A stretch of 64,000 nt of DNA, taken from the NCBI RefSeq assembly GCF_900141865.1, contig NZ_FQYW01000008.1:1-64000 (forward strand), given 5' to 3'. The notes below the pieces were generated by a model. The model ran no database searches. It was not told where the DNA came from and was given only the letters and a program-made list of their open reading frames with translations. Every line of letters begins with the position of its first letter. Position 1 is the first letter of the stretch. A program made the position numbers and the translations under genes. Origin of the DNA: Anaerovibrio lipolyticus DSM 3074. Lineage in GTDB: Bacteria; Bacillota; Negativicutes; Selenomonadales; Selenomonadaceae. Shown piece after piece: positions 16,104 to 26,201 of this stretch.

Positions 16104-17738
16104 ATGAGTTTGAAAACTCGTCAAATTTCAAAAGATAATTATAGAACAACTATTGTGTGGCTTGAAGAAAACCTTACAGAAATGGGAGCTACCAAAAAGG
16201 AAATCCTTAAAGGGGAGCTTTTATTGGAGGAATCTTTTTTTCGCATGGTGAGTGCCTCTGCTGATCCAGGGACTTTTGAGGGTAAGATAACCATCAGAAA
16301 GCGGTTTGGAGATATCAGCATTAGCGTTTCAGCCCGGGGGGAGGCCTTTAATCCATTTGTGTCTATGGAAGAAGTCTCTGATGATGAGGAGGAAATGTAT
16401 GTATTTGCCATTTTAAAGTCCCACAAGGATTCCCTAAGCTATAATAGACGTAATGGGGAAAATATTATTTCCATCCGGGTCCATACCTCCAGCAGTAAAC
16501 AGGCATTTCGTATTATGGCCGGTCTGGTGACAGGTATTTTATTGGGTGCTGTGCTGAAAATGGTTTTAAGCGATGGTGGAATAAATTGGGTGGACTCAAT
16601 AATTCTTACCCCAATTCAAAGTATGTTTATTCAGGCACTGATGATGTTGGCAGGGCCTCTTATTTTCTTTTCCGTAATGTCTGGTATAACTGGTATGTCC
16701 AATGCAGCTGATACCGGGAAAATGGGGGGCAAGCTCCTGGGAATATCCATAATAAAGCTGGCTGTGGTCTTGTTGCTGGGGATTGCGTTAGGCTTATGGG
16801 TGGGCGCTATACCGGAAATGGTTGACATAATGCAGCAAGGAAACGATGAAAATATAAAAGCCATTAATCTAATCGAGCTAATTGTGGGTATTGTGCCGAA
16901 AAATGTGATTATTCCTTTCGCCTCCAATAATATGCTGCAAATTTTATTCATCGCCCTGTTTTTTGGCATTCTTCTGGCCAAGGCAGGGGACAGAGCAGCC
17001 CATGCCAAGGAAGTGGTGGAGTTTTGCAATCGATTCACCATGGATGCTATGGGGGTCCTGATGCCAATCATGCCCTTTGTGGTAGCTGTATCTATGGCTA
17101 AAATGATGCTTCATACTGATTTTTCCATGCTATTTGTTTACGGCAAAATTATACTTGCGGGTTATTTGGCCTTCCCGCTGATAATGCTGATTTTAACTAT
17201 ATTTGTAGGTGTGGTGGGGCGGATATCTCCCATACCATTTATCAGAAAAATTCTGCCATATTTGGTGGTTCCCTTCTCCATTTGTAATTCCAGTGCCTGT
17301 ATGCCGGAAACCATGAAATTTTGTCGGGAGAAGCTGGGAGTTGATGAAAAACTGACAATGTTTGCCATTCCGGTTGGAGCCCAGTTTAACATGACTGGCA
17401 GCGGTGCCTATCTGATAATGATAGCATTGATTATGCGCTTGTCCTGTGGTTTACCGGTGGATATTGAGTTCCTTGTATCCTTCTTTGTGGGAAGCCTTTT
17501 ACTCACCTTCACCTTTCCAAGTATACCGGGAGCTATGATAATTGTAATGGCCTCTGTTTTTGGAATGGCTGGAGTTCCGGCCTCCATGGTAATACTTTTT
17601 ATTGGTATCGATCCAATTTTGGATGGTATCAGAACTGCCGGCAACGTGGCTGGTGATATTTCCTCAGCCTTTGTTATGGCCCGTCTGAATGATAAGTTGG
17701 ATAAGGAAATATATGCTAAAAGTAATAGCAGGAAATAG
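16104..17738 (+). CDS. Dicarboxylate/amino acid:cation symporter with ATPase-like N-terminal domain
   Basis: This 544-aa protein is a fusion. Residues about 1-140 are soluble and look like a GHKL ATPase of the RsbW/anti-sigma type: LKGELLLEESFFRMV occupies the place of the N-box, and a beta-rich segment follows. From about 150 it is a DAACS/SDF symporter: AGPLIFFSVMSGITGM, NSSACMPETMKFC, FNMTGSGAYLI and FIGIDPILDGIRTAGNV, the last two being substrate and sodium sites. It would import an acidic amino acid or dicarboxylate. The N-domain could gate transport or sense nucleotides. ATG 16104 follows GAGGGTGATT. No frame break separates the parts. Confidence 0.85.
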   Translation: MSLKTRQISKDNYRTTIVWLEENLTEMGATKKEILKGELLLEESFFRMVSASADPGTFEGKITIRKRFGDISISVSARGEAFNPFVSMEEVSDDEEEMYVFAILKSHKDSLSYNRRNGENIISIRVHTSSSKQAFRIMAGLVTGILLGAVLKMVLSDGGINWVDSIILTPIQSMFIQALMMLAGPLIFFSVMSGITGMSNAADTGKMGGKLLGISIIKLAVVLLLGIALGLWVGAIPEMVDIMQQGNDENIKAINLIELIVGIVPKNVIIPFASNNMLQILFIALFFGILLAKAGDRAAHAKEVVEFCNRFTMDAMGVLMPIMPFVVAVSMAKMMLHTDFSMLFVYGKIILAGYLAFPLIMLILTIFVGVVGRISPIPFIRKILPYLVVPFSICNSSACMPETMKFCREKLGVDEKLTMFAIPVGAQFNMTGSGAYLIMIALIMRLSCGLPVDIEFLVSFFVGSLLLTFTFPSIPGAMIIVMASVFGMAGVPASMVILFIGIDPILDGIRTAGNVAGDISSAFVMARLNDKLDKEIYAKSNSRK

Positions 17739-17792
17739 CCACCGATATATAGAATGATACGACATACATATATTGTGGGGGAGGCTCGCTTT

Positions 17793-18164
17793 ATGAAAAA
17801 ATCAGTCGCAATTTTATGTTCATTGATAGCCATTTTTTTACTTACATATTCTTCGCCAGCTATGGCCAAGGACGAGCCCACATGGATAATGGGATGGCAT
17901 CATCTTGATCCTGCTAGCCTCCAATTCAGCAACAATTACCTTTATGCCAGTGTTATTTATAACGATGGCCGTACCTCTCCGAAGGTAAATCAACGTCGTT
18001 TTTACTTGGATAAGAAAACGAATCGTGTAGTCTATGATTTTAATGACAAGGTTTTTGGTTGGTGCTTTAAAGGCCGGGTTAAGGACAATGCTTTTACCTA
18101 TAAAATGTGGCAGGTAATGAAGCCCTATATGAAAAAATTCCCAGTATCCAGCTGGCGTCTATGA
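17793..18164 (+). CDS. Small exported protein of unknown function
   Basis: The 123-aa product has a clear signal peptide (MKKSVAILCSLIAIFLLTYSSPAMA, cleavage after AMA). The mature part is rich in aromatic residues (WIMGWHHLDP, NYLYASVIYND, FGWCFKGRVK) and has two conserved-looking Trp/Tyr repeats. I recognise no family. GGGGGAGG precedes ATG 17793. It follows the symporter by 54 bases and could share its transcript. Confidence 0.6.
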   Translation: MKKSVAILCSLIAIFLLTYSSPAMAKDEPTWIMGWHHLDPASLQFSNNYLYASVIYNDGRTSPKVNQRRFYLDKKTNRVVYDFNDKVFGWCFKGRVKDNAFTYKMWQVMKPYMKKFPVSSWRL

Positions 18165-18183
18165 AGCTTATGTTAGTATTATA

Positions 18184-18306
18184 GGATCTGGAGGCGGCTA
18201 TTTCCTTAGCCTTTTTGGTTGGCCGGGGATAGTATTTTTCCTGGTTGCCATATTGTCTTTAGCTTTGTTGGTGAGTCTGCTTTTGGTAAAACATGAGCAT
18301 AAATGA
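18184..18306 (+). pseudogene. C-terminal membrane-helix fragment of a transporter
   Basis: The frame encodes GSGGGYFLSLFGWPGIVFFL followed by another hydrophobic stretch and VKHEHK, then a stop. This resembles the last transmembrane helix of a major facilitator protein. It has no start codon or ribosome-binding site of its own. The rest of the gene is gone. Confidence 0.4.
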
Positions 18307-18385
18307 GTATAGCGTATCGTGAATATATGATTTTTACACTTAGCCGGACTGCTGTTATGCTTTTGTATAGGTAAATGATTTGATG

Positions 18386-18433
18386 GTCTACTGGGACGTG
18401 TGATTTTGAACCACACTCTGGTAGGCTTTTTTA
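18386..18433 (+). terminator. Rho-independent terminator
   Basis: CTACTGGGACGTGTG pairs imperfectly with CACACTCTGGTAG around an A/T loop, followed by GCTTTTTTATA. The remaining bases up to cstA show no gene. Confidence 0.65.
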
Positions 18434-18547
18434 TATTGGAACAAATGGTTTTTATGGTGGGAGCTTTTTGGTAAATAATATAGCGGCCTAATTGGCTAGT
18501 ATTGGAAGTTTGCGGCTGATTGTTCACATTTTATTTTGATGGACAGA

Positions 18548-20002
18548 TTAGTCTGATTTTTCCAAGTATACCTTTCGGAGAAATAGACCAGCACATACTA
18601 TGGCAAAGATTATGCCCGCCGGATAGCAGATATCGATTCCTAGCTGGAATCCTTCTTTGGCCTGCAGAATGTAGGTAAAGGTTACAGCTGACATAAAGGT
18701 GGCCGGAATAGCCGCAATAAGCCAGACCTTACGGCCCTTTTCCATTTGGAAAAGATAGGTGGCAGACGTCCACAGTACAATCATGGCCAAGGTCTGGTTT
18801 ACCCAGGAGAAATAGCGCCAAATAATATCAAAATTTATTTGGGAAAAAATGGCCCCTATAGTCAGTAAAGGAACGGCAAATATAATGCGATTGCTAAATT
18901 TAGATTGATTAATATTGAACCAGTCAGCCAAGGTTAGACGGGCACTGCGAAAAGCTGTGTCACCAGAGGTTATAGGACATGCAATAGCTCCCAGCATAGC
19001 TATTGTTGATGCCACATATCCGATTGCATTATCATGGCCTCCCATAAAACCGACACAAATGTCATATACTACACCGGCGGGACCGTTTTCAGACATAGCT
19101 GTAGCTAAGTTGAGGGTATTGTCATAGAAGGTTACACCGGCTGCAGCCCAAATAAGAGCAATGAAACCCTCAGTCACCATGGCACCGTAAAATATTGGAC
19201 GCCCCCAGTGTTCGTTTTTTAGACAACGGGCAATAATCGGTGATTGGGTGGAATGAAATCCGGAAATGGCTCCACAGGCCACGGTAATAAACATAAGTGG
19301 CCAAATTGGCATGGCATCACCTTTCGGGTGAAGATTGACAAATTGTATTTCAGGCATGGTATGTCCACCTACACCCAATAGCATTCCCGACATGATGCCC
19401 ATGGCCATAATAATTAGGCAGGCACCCAGTATAGGATAAAAACGGGCAATCAATGTATCAATCGGTAATAAGGTGGCCAGGAAATAATATAGCAATATAC
19501 ACGGCAGAATAATTGTCGTAGCATCGCCTAACAGCTTGGCTAGCAGTCCTGCAGGCCCTGTCATAGCAACGGTACCAACCAATATAAGGAGTACAACTGA
19601 AAAAATACGCATGATAAGCAGCATGGTTTTTCCCAGGTGATGACCTACGATTTCAGCAATGCTTTTACCGTCCTCGCGAATAGAAATCATTCCTGAAAGA
19701 TAATCATGGACACCACCGGCAAAAATGGTTCCTAATACAATCCATACATATACAACCGGTCCCCAGATAGCTCCGGCAAGGGCACCAAAAATAGGACCGG
19801 GACCGGCGATATTCAGTACCTGTATCAAAAAATTCTTCCATTTAGGTAGGGGGATGTAATCCACCCCATCATTATGTAATACAGCCGGAGTAGTGGCATT
19901 AGTTGGTTTGAATATTCTTTCAACAAAACCACCATATATAATATAACCTAATAATAATGTTGCTATTGCACATAGGAAAGTAATCAAAAATATTCCCCCC
20001 AT
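18548..20002 (-). CDS. cstA: CstA-family carbon starvation / pyruvate transporter
   Basis: CstA-family protein with about 13 membrane segments, 484 aa. Family motifs are plain: YIIYGGFVERIF, HNDGVDYIPLPKWKNFLIQV (with the long conserved run after it), NIAGPGPIFGALAGAIWG and GGVHDYLSGMISIREDG. Members (CstA, BtsT) import pyruvate or peptides. It is shorter than E. coli CstA (about 700 aa) and belongs to the short Firmicute-type branch. The gene stands alone, transcribed towards the fragment and terminator region, and diverges from sbcD. Confidence 0.9.
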   Translation of the reverse strand: MGGIFLITFLCAIATLLLGYIIYGGFVERIFKPTNATTPAVLHNDGVDYIPLPKWKNFLIQVLNIAGPGPIFGALAGAIWGPVVYVWIVLGTIFAGGVHDYLSGMISIREDGKSIAEIVGHHLGKTMLLIMRIFSVVLLILVGTVAMTGPAGLLAKLLGDATTIILPCILLYYFLATLLPIDTLIARFYPILGACLIIMAMGIMSGMLLGVGGHTMPEIQFVNLHPKGDAMPIWPLMFITVACGAISGFHSTQSPIIARCLKNEHWGRPIFYGAMVTEGFIALIWAAAGVTFYDNTLNLATAMSENGPAGVVYDICVGFMGGHDNAIGYVASTIAMLGAIACPITSGDTAFRSARLTLADWFNINQSKFSNRIIFAVPLLTIGAIFSQINFDIIWRYFSWVNQTLAMIVLWTSATYLFQMEKGRKVWLIAAIPATFMSAVTFTYILQAKEGFQLGIDICYPAGIIFAIVCAGLFLRKVYLEKSD

Positions 20003-20214
20003 TTCACTAATTTAATTAAATTATATGTGTAATATAACTCTTTAATACTATTTTTGTCTATATTCCCTCAATAAGTCACCGGATAGGGGTTAAGTGGGTA
20101 AAAAAATGAACAGCACTTTGTTGGAAAAACTCATGTGTTATACTATTATTAACTCAACAGTAAATGAGTCGCTGGTGTTGCGAAGCTGGCTGCTATTATT
20201 TTTGGAGGGTATGT

Positions 20215-21372
20215 ATGAAGATTTTACATTTGGGTGATTTGCATCTGGGCAAATCCTTGTTGGATTTTGATTTGATTAAGGACCAGGAATTTATTTTAAA
20301 TCAGGTTATTGAGATTATTGAAAGGGAATCTGTTAGTGCGGTGCTGATTGCTGGTGATGTTTACGACAAATCCGTTCCCAGTGAGGCTGCCACCAGGTTG
20401 CTGGATTATTTCCTTGGGGAGATGGCTACTCGGAAGGTAACAACCATTATGATAAGTGGTAATCATGATTCTGATGACAGACTGAATTTTGGCAGCTCTC
20501 TTTTTAAGCATAGCCACGTTTTTATTTCAGCCAAGTATAGCGGACTACTGGACAGATGGGTGGCTGATGACGGGAAAACTAAGGTAAATGTTTATGCCCT
20601 GCCATTTGTAAAGGCTTCTCAGGTGAAGCATTATTTCCCTGATGCTGGTATAGAAAATTACGAAGATGCAGTACGGACCATTTTGGAAAATACAGAAATT
20701 GATGATACACAGACAAATATATTGGTGGCTCACCAGTTTGTGGCAGGAAAGAGCGGGGATCCTTCTCTGGGAGGCTCAGAGGGGGCAGGGACTCAAAGCG
20801 TTGGTCTGGTGGAAAAGATAGGCTTTGATCTCTTTGATAAGTTTGATTATGTAGCTCTGGGGCATATACATTCTCCTCAGAAAATCGGCAGGGAAACAGT
20901 ACGTTATGCCGGTTCACCTCTGAAATATTCCTTAAGTGAAGTCAATAACAAGAAATCTGTTCCTATTATTTCCGTTAATGGGGTAAAGGATATTGACGTT
21001 CAGCTTTTTCCATTAACACCATTGCGGGAAATGAGACATATAAGGGGTAATATGGCGGAGCTGTTAAAGGCATCTGCTGATTTTTCCAAGGAAGATTTTA
21101 TATATGCTACCTTGACAGATGAGGATATAGTTAACGATGCCATGGGGATATTTCAGCAGATTTATCCCAATACGGTAAAGATTGATTATGATAATTCACG
21201 GACAAGGGCCGTGGAACAGGTGGACATTTCCCAAATAGCCCGTAACAAGTCCTTTGGTGAACTGATAAGCGAGTTTTACAGACTTATGTATAATTGTGAA
21301 ATAAGTGATGAGGAAATGGATGTTATGCGAATGGCAGCCAGAGAGGCAGGTGTGCTGAATGAAGCCAATTAA
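20215..21372 (+). CDS. sbcD: Exonuclease subunit SbcD
   Basis: SbcD is the Mre11-type nuclease of the SbcCD complex, which cleaves hairpins and processes DNA ends. All metal-binding motifs are present in this 385-aa protein: GDLHLGK at the N-terminus, LIAGDVYDKSVPS, SGNHDSDDR, AHQFV and ALGHIHSPQ. ATG 20215 was chosen because TTTGGAGGG precedes it; an upstream start (20164) would add a non-conserved extension. The 3' end overlaps sbcC by 14 bases, giving coupled translation. Mn2+ ions are the expected cofactor. Confidence 0.95.
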   Translation: MKILHLGDLHLGKSLLDFDLIKDQEFILNQVIEIIERESVSAVLIAGDVYDKSVPSEAATRLLDYFLGEMATRKVTTIMISGNHDSDDRLNFGSSLFKHSHVFISAKYSGLLDRWVADDGKTKVNVYALPFVKASQVKHYFPDAGIENYEDAVRTILENTEIDDTQTNILVAHQFVAGKSGDPSLGGSEGAGTQSVGLVEKIGFDLFDKFDYVALGHIHSPQKIGRETVRYAGSPLKYSLSEVNNKKSVPIISVNGVKDIDVQLFPLTPLREMRHIRGNMAELLKASADFSKEDFIYATLTDEDIVNDAMGIFQQIYPNTVKIDYDNSRTRAVEQVDISQIARNKSFGELISEFYRLMYNCEISDEEMDVMRMAAREAGVLNEAN

Positions 21373-24300
21373 GTTAATAATAAGTGCATTTGGACCTTAT
21401 GCTTCTACCATGCCTGAAATAAGCTTTGAGCAGTTTGAGGATAAAGGCTTATTTCTGATTTCCGGTGATACTGGTGCCGGGAAAACCACTATTTTTGATG
21501 CTATCAGCTTTGCTTTGTACGGAACCACCAGCGGCAGCTATCGGGATACCCAAAATCTTCGCAGCGAATATGCCAGGGATGACGTGGAAAGCTATGTGGA
21601 TTTTTATTTTTCCCATCAGGGGAGCAACTACCATATTAAGAGAAATCCTTCGTATCAACGGAAAAAGCTACGTGGAGAAGGGTATGCTACCGTGAAGGAG
21701 CAAGCTGTTCTGTATAAGGACGGGGAGCCACTTGTGGAGGGCCTTACCCGGGTTAATGGTGCTGTCAGGGATTTGCTGAAAATTGATGACAAGCAGTTTA
21801 AGCAGATAGCCATGATAGCACAGGGGGAGTTTTGGGCTCTGCTTAATGCCAAAACAGACCAGCGCACAGAAATTCTTCGTACGATTTTTATGACCGATGG
21901 ATACAAAAATATCGAGTTTAAGCTAAAGGACAGGCTGGATTCTGTCAGGGCAGGTCTCACAGAGGGGAAAAGGAGCATTCTGCAGCATTTTAATGATGTA
22001 GCGGCCTCTGAGGAGGACGAGAATTTTACGGAATTACAGGAGCTTAGGTCAAGGGCTGAAAAGGCTGACAGTGTGTGGAATCTGGATGAGATATTACAGA
22101 TTATTGACAGGATAATCGACTCGGATAATAAAAGGGCGGCAAATATAAAAGAGCAGCTTCAAAAGGCTGAGGCAGTGCTAAATGGTAATAAGACGGCTTT
22201 GGCAACGGCGGAAACCAATAATCAATTTATTAGGAGAGTAGGTCAGCTTGAGCAGGAAAGGGCCAAGTTGAAGGAGCAGGAGCCACGTATTAACGAGCTG
22301 AATGCCTTGCTGGAACGTCAAAAGGCGGCTACTCATGGGGTTTATCCTGCCTATGAAGCCTGGACGAAAAAGCATAAAGAGGTTTCCTACACGGAAAAGC
22401 TGATTATCGCAAAAAAGACTGAGCAGGAGCAGGCGCAGAAGATAGCTGTTCAGGCGGCTAAAAAAATGGCAGAGGCGGAAAAAAGCAAGCCTGAGCTGGA
22501 AAAACTCACTATTAGTGCCAATAAACTGAAAGAGGATGAGCCGAAATACAAGAAGCGGGATGAAGTGAACTGGAAAAAGGCAGTTCTGGAGAAACAGCGG
22601 CTTCAGCTTGCTGAGGAAGAGGCTGCTCTTACTGAGTTGGATATTGAGCTGAAAAGGAAAATTGCTACATTAAAGGAGACTGTAGCTGACCTGAAGGAAA
22701 GCCCTAATGAGCTTCTTAAAATCCAGCAAAAGGGCAAAAAACTATCTGATTTAGAAAATTCTATTAATGATATTTTGGAGAATCAGCTGGAGGAAAGAGC
22801 CCGTCGCCAGGAGGATTTGTCAAGCAAGCAGAAGGCCTATACAAAATCCTTTGAGGAATATGAAAAAGCCAATGCCGCCAGAATAGAGGCTGAAAGAATT
22901 CTTGATGGCTGTAGGGCTGGTATTTTGGCCAAGGGGCTGGAAGAAGGAAGAAAGTGCCCGGTATGCGGTTCCACCCACCATCCTGAGCTGGCTATTTTGC
23001 CAAAGGCATCCATTAGTGAGGATGAATTTGAGTTACTGCGAAAGAAAGAGGAGGAGCTTCAGTCCAAAAAATCCAAGGCAAGTACAGCTGCGGAAACAGC
23101 TAAAATTTCCCTTATGGAGTATGAAAACCAGATGAGAGGCGCACTTCTTGCTTGTCTGGAAAATGAGGAGCTGGGAGGTAAGCCTGAGGGCAAGGAGCTG
23201 GATGAGCTGATTTCTGATATTCGGGAGGGTTACAGCCACTTAAAGGATGAGATACAGTTGAATAGCCAGCAGCAGAAGGCTTTGGTCGGGAAATGTAAAC
23301 TCTTATCGCATTCAGAGAAGGATTTGGAAAAAGCCACTGGTCATGATAGTGAAGAGCTGACAGCCAAGCGGGAAAAAGTATTATCCGATAAACAGAAAAC
23401 GGAGGCTGGATTGGCCGGAGCCATGGCAACCTTGGCCGGCCTTGAGGAGCTGAGTTTTACAGATTGGAAGCAGGCTTCTGTGGAGCTGGATAATACATTG
23501 AAGCGTATCGGTGAGTTAAATCAATTGCTGGACAGCGTGACCCGTGCAAGGGAAGCAGCCGACAAAGGAGTGACTGCCATAGCGGCTGAGCTAAAGACCC
23601 TTTCAGAAAGCCTTGAAAGCCAAAAAACAGCGGAAAATTCCTTAAAGGAAGCTCTGGATAAAAAAATGGCAGAGAATAGGTTTAAGGACATTTCCGCTAT
23701 GAATGAGCTGGTGGTATCAGAGGATGAACTCTCTCGTAGAGAAAGGGAAATCAATGGATATATACAGGCCATGGCTACCAATGAAACTCAGCTGACTCAG
23801 GCCAGAGCCGATGCCAAGGGGAAAGAGCTCGTTGATGTGGCAGCCTTACAGGAGCTTTGTCACCAGCAGCAGCTTGAGGTTGATTCCATCAGAAAGCAGG
23901 AAAATGCTGTTTCAAATCGTTTGGGTACCAATCTTGATAAGAGGGCAAGCATTCTTGCCAGAAGGGGTGAGCTGGAAAGAACCCAAAAGGAGTACAGCAT
24001 TTGTGATAGACTGTACAAATTGGTGCGGGGTACCACTGGTAACGGCAAGATTACCCTAGAGCAGTATATTCAGGCCGCTGGATTTGATGGAATTATTGCT
24101 GCAGCGAATCGGCGCCTGATTCCAATGAGTGATGGTCAGTTCGAATTGTATCGCCAGGAGGATACTCTGGGAAAGAAAAGCAATAATTTCCTTGATCTGG
24201 AGGTGCTGGATAACTCTACTGGACACCGGCGCCCTGTGGGAAATCTTTCCGGCGGTGAGAGCTTTAAGGCTTCCATGAGTCTGGCTCTGGGCCTTTCTGA

Positions 24301-24541
24301 TACAGTTTCCTCTAATCTCGGTGGTATTCAGATGGATGCTTTGTTTATTGATGAAGGCTTTGGCACTTTGGACCGTAAATCCATAGAGAGCGCCATGGAT
24401 ATTTTGGTTAATCTATCCGGGACCAATAAGCTGGTAGGTGTTATCAGCCATCGGGAGGAGCTGGTGGAGAATATTCCTCAGCAAATTCATGTGGCAAAAA
24501 CTAAAAACGGCAGTGAAATCACCATAGACACAGGAATTTAA
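21359..24541 (+). CDS. sbcC: Exonuclease subunit SbcC (Rad50-type ATPase)
   Basis: SbcC is the SMC-like ATPase partner of SbcD, 1060 aa. Walker A GDTGAGKTT lies at about 36. Two long coiled coils flank the zinc hook CPVCGSTHHP at about 533, where two molecules join through one zinc ion. The C-terminal lobe has signature LSGGESFKASMSLALGLSD (about 962) and Walker B ALFIDEGFGTLD, then ISHREELVE. ATP binding and hydrolysis control access of DNA to SbcD. It shares an operon with sbcD and ends at a bidirectional terminator. Confidence 0.95.
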   Translation: MKPIKLIISAFGPYASTMPEISFEQFEDKGLFLISGDTGAGKTTIFDAISFALYGTTSGSYRDTQNLRSEYARDDVESYVDFYFSHQGSNYHIKRNPSYQRKKLRGEGYATVKEQAVLYKDGEPLVEGLTRVNGAVRDLLKIDDKQFKQIAMIAQGEFWALLNAKTDQRTEILRTIFMTDGYKNIEFKLKDRLDSVRAGLTEGKRSILQHFNDVAASEEDENFTELQELRSRAEKADSVWNLDEILQIIDRIIDSDNKRAANIKEQLQKAEAVLNGNKTALATAETNNQFIRRVGQLEQERAKLKEQEPRINELNALLERQKAATHGVYPAYEAWTKKHKEVSYTEKLIIAKKTEQEQAQKIAVQAAKKMAEAEKSKPELEKLTISANKLKEDEPKYKKRDEVNWKKAVLEKQRLQLAEEEAALTELDIELKRKIATLKETVADLKESPNELLKIQQKGKKLSDLENSINDILENQLEERARRQEDLSSKQKAYTKSFEEYEKANAARIEAERILDGCRAGILAKGLEEGRKCPVCGSTHHPELAILPKASISEDEFELLRKKEEELQSKKSKASTAAETAKISLMEYENQMRGALLACLENEELGGKPEGKELDELISDIREGYSHLKDEIQLNSQQQKALVGKCKLLSHSEKDLEKATGHDSEELTAKREKVLSDKQKTEAGLAGAMATLAGLEELSFTDWKQASVELDNTLKRIGELNQLLDSVTRAREAADKGVTAIAAELKTLSESLESQKTAENSLKEALDKKMAENRFKDISAMNELVVSEDELSRREREINGYIQAMATNETQLTQARADAKGKELVDVAALQELCHQQQLEVDSIRKQENAVSNRLGTNLDKRASILARRGELERTQKEYSICDRLYKLVRGTTGNGKITLEQYIQAAGFDGIIAAANRRLIPMSDGQFELYRQEDTLGKKSNNFLDLEVLDNSTGHRRPVGNLSGGESFKASMSLALGLSDTVSSNLGGIQMDALFIDEGFGTLDRKSIESAMDILVNLSGTNKLVGVISHREELVENIPQQIHVAKTKNGSEITIDTGI

Positions 24542-24561
24542 TACAGGTATATAAACATTAA

Positions 24562-24600
24562 AAAACGCTGGAACCAAAATGGATTCCAGCGTTTTAGTTT
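24562..24600. terminator. Bidirectional terminator between sbcC and the hybrid kinase gene
   Basis: AAAACGCTGGAA (24562-24573) is perfectly complementary to TTCCAGCGTTTT (24584-24595). A- and T-rich flanks on both sides suit convergent genes. Confidence 0.85.
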
Positions 24601-24628
24601 GCAGTTGTGTATGTTATGCAAATGTGAT

Positions 24629-26152
24629 TTATTGCTTTTGGTTGATATCGGTAATATCTGCGATGTAAACAAAGTAAACCAGACGCTCGCCGTCAAATAC
24701 CTTGTAGCCGATATCTGCCAGATGGCGAATGGTGCCGTCCTTTCTAATTATGTCATAGTCCACCAGGTCAAGATTCAGTGAGGAGGATTCCTGCTGCTGA
24801 TTGATGGCGTTTTGTACCTGTTCAATATCATTGGCGTGAACCAGTGTTTTGAAGGTACCTCCCACCAGCTGCAGAAATTCTGCTTCATTGGCGCAGCCAA
24901 ATATTTCTGCGGTACCCTGATCTGCGTAGGTGATTTTCTCATCCCAGTCCACATGGTAAATGAAGAAGCCAACTTTGCAGCCCAGGTTGGTGTATTTCTT
25001 CCTGAAGGTTTCCAGCCCGTCTGTCTGAATGTAATAATTTTTATGGGCCAGCACGTTGAAAATAGTGGCATAGAGCTTGTCCACATCAAATGGCTTTGCC
25101 ACATGTGCATTCATGCCGACAAGGAGAGTTTTCCGCTTATCTTCATCTGAGGCATTGGCTGTCATGGCAATGATAGGGATGGTGCTGTGTGCCGGGTTTC
25201 TCAGTTTGCGAATGATTTTGGTGGCCTGGTGGCCGTTCACATAAGGCATCTCCACATCCATGAGAACAATGCTATAATAGCCAGGCTCAGAATCCTGTAT
25301 CATTTCCACACACTGCTTTCCGTCAGAAGCCCTTTCCACAGTAAAGCCCCTGTCCTCCAAAAGGGCAATGGCAATATCGGCGTTCAGCTCATTATCCTCT
25401 GCCAAAAGAATACGCATATCCTTGGTAATCTGGGTATTTATGCGGTGAGGGATGGTGAGGATAAAATCCGTTCCCTGGCCGTCACGGGTTTTTATATCGA
25501 TAGTACCATTTAAAACAGTTACCAGCTCTTTAACGATGTGCATGCCAAGCCCGGTGCTAAATACTCCCCCCTGTGGTGCTGAACCACTGGTGGCGAAGGC
25601 ATCAAAAATAAATGGCAGAACATCTTGGGAAATGCCACTGCCTGTATCTGAAATAGTGGTCTGATACAGGGCATAATCTGGCTTATCATAGTCCAGTTCC
25701 TTTATAGTGACTGTTATTTGCCCTCCCTCAGGAGTGTATTTGTGGGCATTGCTGATAAGATTTAATAGTATTCCTTTGACCTTGGTAAAATCCACCATAA
25801 TATCCGGGTGCTTTACGTCAATATTGGTAGAGAACTGGATATTTTTTTTCTTCATCAACCCCTGGAATTCTTTTGCCACCACTTTCATCAGGATATGGAC
25901 ATTGCCGTAGGCCTCTTCCACCGTGGCGATACCGCTTTCCAGACGGGCGGTTTCCAGAATGTTGTTGATGAGGGTCCGCATGAATTCATGGGAAGCCTTA
26001 ATTTTTTTGATACAGTCCCGTGCCTGTTGTTCATCTTCCAGGTTGTTTTCCAGCATATTAGTGAACTCTGTCATGGCGTTCAGTGGAGTCAGCATTTTGT
26101 GGGCAATGTTGAAGATGAAGGAGGTGTTGGCACTATTCTTTTTCTTGTTCAT
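24629..26152 (-). CDS. Soluble hybrid histidine kinase (HisKA-HATPase-REC-PAS)
   Basis: This 507-aa protein starts directly with a dimerisation/phosphoacceptor domain (IAHKMLTPLNAM; His18). An ATPase domain follows with NLISNAHKYTPEGG (N box), DTGSGIS and TGLGMHIVKELV. A receiver domain comes next (RILLAEDNELN, acceptor Asp in VLMDVEMP, Lys in HVAKPFD). A PAS fold ends the protein (about 385-507: DWDEKITYADQGTAEIFGCA and IADITDINQKQ). No membrane segment is present, so it is cytoplasmic. Placing the sensory PAS last is unusual. The gene behind it on the same strand, 49 bases upstream, encodes a 160-aa unknown that may be a partner. Confidence 0.88.
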   Translation of the reverse strand: MNKKKNSANTSFIFNIAHKMLTPLNAMTEFTNMLENNLEDEQQARDCIKKIKASHEFMRTLINNILETARLESGIATVEEAYGNVHILMKVVAKEFQGLMKKKNIQFSTNIDVKHPDIMVDFTKVKGILLNLISNAHKYTPEGGQITVTIKELDYDKPDYALYQTTISDTGSGISQDVLPFIFDAFATSGSAPQGGVFSTGLGMHIVKELVTVLNGTIDIKTRDGQGTDFILTIPHRINTQITKDMRILLAEDNELNADIAIALLEDRGFTVERASDGKQCVEMIQDSEPGYYSIVLMDVEMPYVNGHQATKIIRKLRNPAHSTIPIIAMTANASDEDKRKTLLVGMNAHVAKPFDVDKLYATIFNVLAHKNYYIQTDGLETFRKKYTNLGCKVGFFIYHVDWDEKITYADQGTAEIFGCANEAEFLQLVGGTFKTLVHANDIEQVQNAINQQQESSSLNLDLVDYDIIRKDGTIRHLADIGYKVFDGERLVYFVYIADITDINQKQ

Positions 26153-26201
26153 AGTTTTTCTCCTGTGCTATGAAATTTTAGTCTTATTTAGTTATATTAT
26201 A

